Shown here piece after piece: positions 26,701 through 33,886 of a stretch of 64,000 nucleotides of DNA. Numbering within the stretch: position 1 is the first letter of the stretch; each line of letters starts with the position of its first letter. Position numbers and translations under genes: made by a program. The DNA is from Echinarachnius parma (lineage: Eukaryota; Echinodermata; Echinoidea; Clypeasteroida; Echinarachniidae), in NCBI GenBank assembly GCA_037951105.1, contig JBAMJV010010647.1, positions 62,001 through 126,000 of the forward strand, given 5' to 3'. The notes under the pieces were generated by a model. It saw only the letters and a list, made by a program, of their open reading frames with translations, did no database searches and was not told where the DNA came from.

Positions 26701-29700
26701 AATCACATAACAAGTACTACATCGAATTATGTTTAACCGCAGACCGCACTGAGTGGAGAGGCGACGATCCACTACTGATCGCAGACGCTCTCTTCGCGGT
26801 CGCAAACGTCCTCAGCTTCTCTCGCCTCTCCTTCATCCTCCCCGTGAACGAGTTCCTGGGGCCGCTACAGATTTCCGTCATCAGGATGATCGGTCAGATT
26901 CTGCGTTTCGGTGCCATCTTCATCGTCATCTACCTCGCCTTCTTCTGCGCGCTTACCAATCTATACTGGTACTATCCGGAGGAAACCAGTTTCAGCAGGT
27001 ATGTGTTAATGAAATATTCATTTGCCACCACGCAATATTTGTATCTTCTTTTATCTGATTACGGTGAAAATTTGGCACGATTTTTAGCTGAACTACAGAT
27101 CCCAATCATCAGGATGATAAGTACATTTTTGTTTCGTTGCCATCTTCATCGGCATTTACCTAACTTTCTTCTGCGCGCCCGCCAATCTCTTCTGGTACAA
27201 CCCGGTGGATCCAGTTATTAATTAGCAGTTGTTTGTAAATCGAATATGTATTTGTCCCAACGCAATATTTACTATATTATGGTGAAATTCATTATTATTC
27301 ACTTCGGTGCCATCTTCATCGTCATCTACCTCGCCTTCTTCTGCGCACTCACCAAACTCTCCTGGTACTATCCAGAGGGAACCACGTTCAGTACGTTTTT
27401 GTTTAATTCTGGAATCGTACAGATTTCGTTTAATCGGGGGAAAATTCGGCATGATTGTAATAATAGTCATTTTCATCTACTTCGCCTTGATCTGCGCGCA
27501 AACCAACCGGTCCTGGTCCTAACCAGAGTGCACCGGTTTCAGCAAGAATGTGTATATTTTATGTTTGTTTTGTGAAATGATTATGGAAGTGGCGTAGATC
27601 TGTTTTGAGAAGTTGGGGAGGGTGTGCATGGGCAGGGAGCTTTTGCACTTTTCACTAGAAATAATGTAATCTGGGGCATACATTGGAATGAAATTTGATA
27701 AACTAAAATTTAAGAAAGCATGACTTAAATCATCTCCCTCATAATTAGGCCGATATACACACAAACGAACCTACACATACATCCCACACACACACACACA
27801 CATACGCAAAAAAAAACACGCACACACTGTACATGCATGTCTATACGAATTTGGGGGAGGGTATGGACGGGGGTTCGGGGGTCCAAATCCTCAAAATCCA
27901 ATTGGAATTATAGCGGTTCCCTCATACTTTGTTGTATTCGTATTAACAATAGAAGCATGGTACAGGTTTCGGTTATTTGAATTTCCCTTTTGTTAAAAAG
28001 ATATTTACGATTGAAGTGTTCAGATGTTAAACTTTCCACTGGATAGTCGTAACCGTGTATAAAGTCAGTTTAATGAGTTAGTGAATATCACATTGCATTT
28101 TTGTTCATCACTTGGCCATATAACGTCCATTTAACTTTTTCTCACCATTTTCCCACAATACACTGTGGACATATCAGATAACAACAATATACATTGTATC
28201 AACCATTCATCACTTTTTGCACATGTCAACAAAGTTACAAGATCCTTTAATATGGTCGGGATTTAAAAATTAAATTTGCCCACCACATAAGTTTGCTTGT
28301 GAGATACCAGATAGGCCTCTATCAGAACTCAGCATGAGATATCAACACACTATGGATGAAATGAAGAATGGAGAAAATTTGAATTTGCAATAAGGGAATC
28401 AGTGTATGATGACATTGGCAGGAATTCTTTTATTCTCTTAGATGGAATAAGAACACAATCATAAGGTTTTGATAATAATGTCAGTTGACTGTAAAACTAA
28501 AGGTCACAATTACTGTACCTCTTTGCATTTCCCCTCGTTCTTAAAGACATGAAGAGACGGTGAATAACCTTTTATGCGAGCTCTTTTCAAGTTTCTTGTA
28601 TGGATTATATGATATGATATTGTCTTTACTTCAGACCGGAGCAGGAGATCAAGACAATTTCCTTGGCACTGTTCTGGCTAGGAGACCCCGGGGACGTTTT
28701 GTGTACCGATGGTGTAACGGGGGAGTTGTGTGAGCTTTTTAACAACCGAGATTGGACAATTAAAATCATCCAGAGGACTCTATATAAGGCCATAATATTA
28801 ATTATATTATCATTTTGTCTTTACTTCAGACCGGAGCAGGAGATTAAGACCATTTCCTTGGCACTGTTTTGGCTGGGAGACCCGGGGACGGGGGAGTCGT
28901 GTGAGCACTTCAAACATCATAGACTGGACAATTGACATCGTCCAAAAGTCTCTTAGGTCATAACTACACCTCTATAACCTTTTGTCTTTACTTTCTTTAC
29001 AGTCCGGAGCAGGCGATCAAGACCCTCTTTTGGGCAATGTTTGGGTTAGGAGACAAGGGAGACGTTTTGTGTATTGATGAGGATACGAACGAGTCGTGCG
29101 GGCAAAGGACCACGGAGGTCGTAGGCACTGTTCTCTACATCTCCTACCACCTCATCATGGCCGTGGTCATGCTCAACATGCTGATTGCGATGATGACCAC
29201 GTCCTTTCAGGAAATTAATGTGAGTTCCACTTTTGTCAAATACAGCCATGTAATATAATATATACTATATGACATATGTTAGTTTAAGTTTTTGGTAAAA
29301 AATAAAGACGTTTACCATGTTTATAGAAGTTATGTACTTCTCTTCCACTACGCTCTTTGGGAGGAAATTAATAAGATTAAAACAGTACAAATATCTTAAA
29401 ACCTGTCATTATTTAAATGATCGGAAAGACGAAAGTGCAAGTATAAGTTTGCAAGGTCGCAGCTGTAGATAACCTACCTTGAACATGGTGCAACTCCGCC
29501 ACTCCCACTAAAGATCTATTGCATATATTCGTATTGAATTTCAGCAGGTTATAATCATCCAATATCCACGATTAAACAAAACAACATATTCATTGAATTA
29601 ACAGCATGACGAAGATGTTTAATGGAAGTTCGCCAGGTGGATGGCGTACCTTGAACATGGTGCAACTACGCCACTCCCACCAAAGATCTATTGCATATAT

Positions 29701-32700
29701 TCGTATTGAATTTCAGCAGGTTATAATCATCCAATATCCACGATTAAACAAAACAACATATTCATGACGAAGATGTTTAATGGAAGTTCGCCAGGTGGAT
29801 GGCGTACCTTGAACATGGTGCAACTCCGCCACTCCTCATCTATTGCAAAATACATGTATTCGTAATGAAAATAATTATCCAATATCCACGATTACACAAC
29901 ATGTTCATTGAATTATCAGGATGATGAGGATGTTGAATGGAAGTTCGCCAGATCACAGCTGTGGATGGCGTACTTTGAACGCGGAGCCACTCTCCCACTT
30001 CCGCTCAACGTCGTGCCAAGTCCCAAGTCCATTATTAACTTCTTCAAGATGATTCGCGATGCCCTATGCGGGAAATGCATACACGATGATGATCTGCTTG
30101 AAATACCATCGGTAAGTAAGCCAACCTACAAAATAAATTTTTATTAGCAATAATCTGGCAACCGCTAGATCACGAATTAATTGTTTAGAACCATTAGTAA
30201 TGGTTTCACCCATGGCAATGAATAGCTGTGAGGACACACTCCTGTAGCGTTTTACCCGAGCTCCTGGAAAAGGTCGGCTTTAAAGAGAACAACCACCCGC
30301 ATAAATGTGTTCATAAATTAAAGCTAATAGTTTAAGTAGTCCATTCCAACAACATGTTTAGACAAATATGTTTCCAGACAAATTATACGGTATACCTTAA
30401 CAAATCATCATCATACTAAAGTGCATGTTCATGGGTCTGCAAACGAAGACTACTCCATTGTTACCGCCTACCAACGAAATATTAGTATAATTCCTCATCA
30501 CATTATGCAAAAGGAGGATACACGCCCAGGAATTCTATAACAATAACATAATGAATTCCACAATAATGAAATAAATTATAATCAAACAAAAAGATAATAA
30601 TTATAACCCCTTTCATGTAACATTCATGTTGTTTTTTTTATTCGTGATTTTATTCTCGTTGTAAAACATTTCTTTCTCTAGAATACATTGTTTCTGAACA
30701 GACGAGCGGGGGTCCGCAAACAAACCAGTACACACGAGGTAAGTGTCCATTTAAAAACAATACAAGTATATAACAGTTATTTGTTTTGTATAATAATGTA
30801 TGACTTTATCGCTTTGTGTGCTAAATGCATTTGTTTTTCATATACTTGCTTTGTACTATTCTCATTTTGTTTTGTTATTATTTTATAGTAAATTTATGAA
30901 ATTACATTGTTGCATTCATGCCACGTATTATCTGATTTCGGGGGTTAGGTTGGGTTCGGAATTAGAGCTAGGATAAGGACTGCATTAGCTTTCAATTGTA
31001 CAATTTTCGCCGTAGTGTAATTATTTTAATGTGTTTTTATAAATGATACAATATCAGGAGAATACCCAATTTTAAAAGCCGTAGCTTTTACGGTGTATTC
31101 CTTGAATCCCTGATCACTTTTATATATTTGTATATGATGAATGGTTGATTGCATGTGTATGTTTGTGATCATTCGTTCACTGAGTAATGTCGGAAAATGA
31201 CACGTTAAATATATATTATATGGCAAAGTCATGAGTGAAAATGCAAAGTGATATTTAGTAACTCATTGCACTGATTTTATACACAGTTATAACTTTCCAG
31301 AAGGTTATTATTAAACCTAAGCACTTCATCGTAAATATATTTTTACCCGGCCTTTTTAACGAAAGGGAAATTCGGAAATCTTAAACCAAGCCTCCACACT
31401 AACTTTTGTCTGTACTGGCCCATTCGGGCAAGTAAAATCATACATTTTTGACATTTTACTTGCCCCTATATAAAATGTACTTGCCCTCTTACTTCTAGAT
31501 GGGATATACATACAAAATAACAGTTCTCTTGTAGTTAAACAATTATTTAGTTGCCCAATTGGGCAAGCAAACTAGACAATTCATAAAATTGTACTTGCCA
31601 GGGGCAAGCGGGCAAGTGCTAGTGTCGAGCCCTGCCTAAACGTTTTAGTAGTAATATCACGGGCCTTTTCTCGTATATACACGTAGTCGTAAAATGTACC
31701 AGACTGTTATATATACCACTGGCTTTATCTTGATCTGTCACTAGTAATTCAATAACCCTTATATTAGTCCGGGAGCCAGGACCAGCAAAAAACAATTTCG
31801 TGCAACACCCACCACAGAATTGGTTTGTCACTTTGGGGTGTTTCAGGGGTGTCTCAGGAACATTTCTAGCCCTGATGTACTGTTTATTTCTGGTAGCAAC
31901 ACTGTTATTTTTATCAATTAATTATGCAAAATTATGCAGAAAATTTCCCTTTTTGTCTGTAAATCACTAAATATGGCTCAGAATATGCTGATTTTGTGCG
32001 TATTTATTTTCTATGACTTAATTAACAGGTTTTTAATATCAGAAATTGCGACAGCCAAATTGTCCATATTATTTCTTTGTTTTTGGAATTTCTCATGTAT
32101 TTCTTTGTTTTTTCGACTTGATTTTTATTGTTTTTTTCAGTGGAATAAATCATTGACCATTATCCAACAATTTTTATTCCAAAATTTAATAATTGCAGTG
32201 GTTAAAAGGAAAATTAATAATGGTTTTGTGTATTCTACGAAAAACGCCATTTCCATAGGATTTGTACACAAATCACAAAATTTAGCAATTTTCGGGCTGA
32301 CATTCACTTACAAAAGGTCATGTGGCTTCGGAACGGTATACCCGGTTGTCGCAAATTTCATATCAAAAGTTGCGCAAGACATCAATAAAAAAAACTCATG
32401 TAGTTGCGCAGAAAATACCTGCGCGCGTTGCGGAATTATCACGCAAAATGTCAAGGGGGTTCGGGTAGATTCCACCCCACTGGTGAGCACATACTGCAGA
32501 GTATACTGTTCACCAGTGGGGTGGAATCCACCCCACCCCCTTTACGTTTTGCGTGATAATTCCGCAACGCGGGCAAGTATCGCCGCGCGACTGCACAAGT
32601 TGTTTTTATTGAAGCCTTGTGCATCTTTTGAGACCAAATTCGTGATAACCGGGTATACCATTTCAAAGCCACAAGACCTTTTGTAAGTGATGTCGGCCCG

Positions 32701-33420
32701 AAAATTGCTAAATTTTGTGATTTGTGTACAAATCCTATGGAAATGGCCTTTTTTCCTAGAATACACAAAACCTTGATTATTTTTCATTCTAACCACTGCA
32801 ATTATCACATTTTGAGATAAAAATTGTTTGATAATGCCCAATGATTTATTCCATTGAAAAAAAACAATATAAAACAAAAGTCGAAAAAAACAAAGAAATA
32901 TATAAGAAATTCCAAAAACAAAGAAATATATAAGGAAAATTTGGCTGTTGCATTTTTTTATGTTGCAAACCCGTTAATTGAGGCATACATAATATCAATG
33001 CACAAAATCAGCATATTCTGAGTCATATTTAGTGATTTACAGACAAACAATGGAATTGTCTGCATACATTTTCGTAATTAATTGATAAAAATAATAGTGT
33101 TGCTACCAGAAATCAACTGTACATCAGGGCTAGAATTGTTCCTGAGACACTTCCGAAACACCCCAAAGTGACAAACCAAATCTGTGGTGGGTGTTGCACG
33201 AACTCCTTAACTAAGCCTCTTCTGAGAATTGGCTCCCGGACTATATAAATGTTGACGTTGTTTTTTCTTGAATGAAGAACCTATTCAAAGAAGCTCCCCT
33301 CTCTTTCTTTTATCACAGAGCCTCATGAAAACAGTTGTGAAGCGATATCTGTTCAAACTGCAAACGGACAAGGATGGCGAAGACGGTGCAGAGGGTAAGT
33401 TTGTTTGGTTTGTTTCTGCA

Positions 33421-33488
<68 letters not shown>

Positions 33489-33834
33489 CTCTCGCCGGCA
33501 TTCTTATGGGGTCTCGTGTGGGTACAATTATATACTTGAGGGGTATTTTTTTCCTTGTGGGGAATAAATCATAGACCCCACTAAGGAATAGCCTTAAATC
33601 GGCGCATTTAGCTTCAAAGAGTTATGTGACAAAATCTTGTGACTGTGCCCCATAAGTGATACTTGAGGAATTTTTTTTTCTAGACACACCCCCACCCTCC
33701 CATGCACTCAGAAGGTTTCCTTTTTTCGTTGCAAAGATTTTGTGAAAAAAAAAAACAGTTTGTAGTAACACTCCTTCAGCCTGTACTAGCACAAGTACCC
33801 CACAAGTCGGGTGCCCACAAGTATGCCTGGGTAA

Positions 33835-33886
<52 letters not shown>

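Noticed and set aside
28663..28935. A separate small channel gene at the pore-exon copies
   Set aside because: The sequence matches exon 10 plus its acceptor and then runs into intron; there is no start, no S6 and no donor.
31934..32686. A 250-codon open frame on the plus strand
   Set aside because: It lies across the left arm and centre of a fold-back element, is low-complexity and AT-rich at its start, and matches no family. The inverted arm has similar open frames on the other strand, as expected for symmetric AT-rich DNA.
33268..33574. Open frames rich in CVCV or THTH
   Set aside because: They are translations of (GT)n microsatellites, not proteins.
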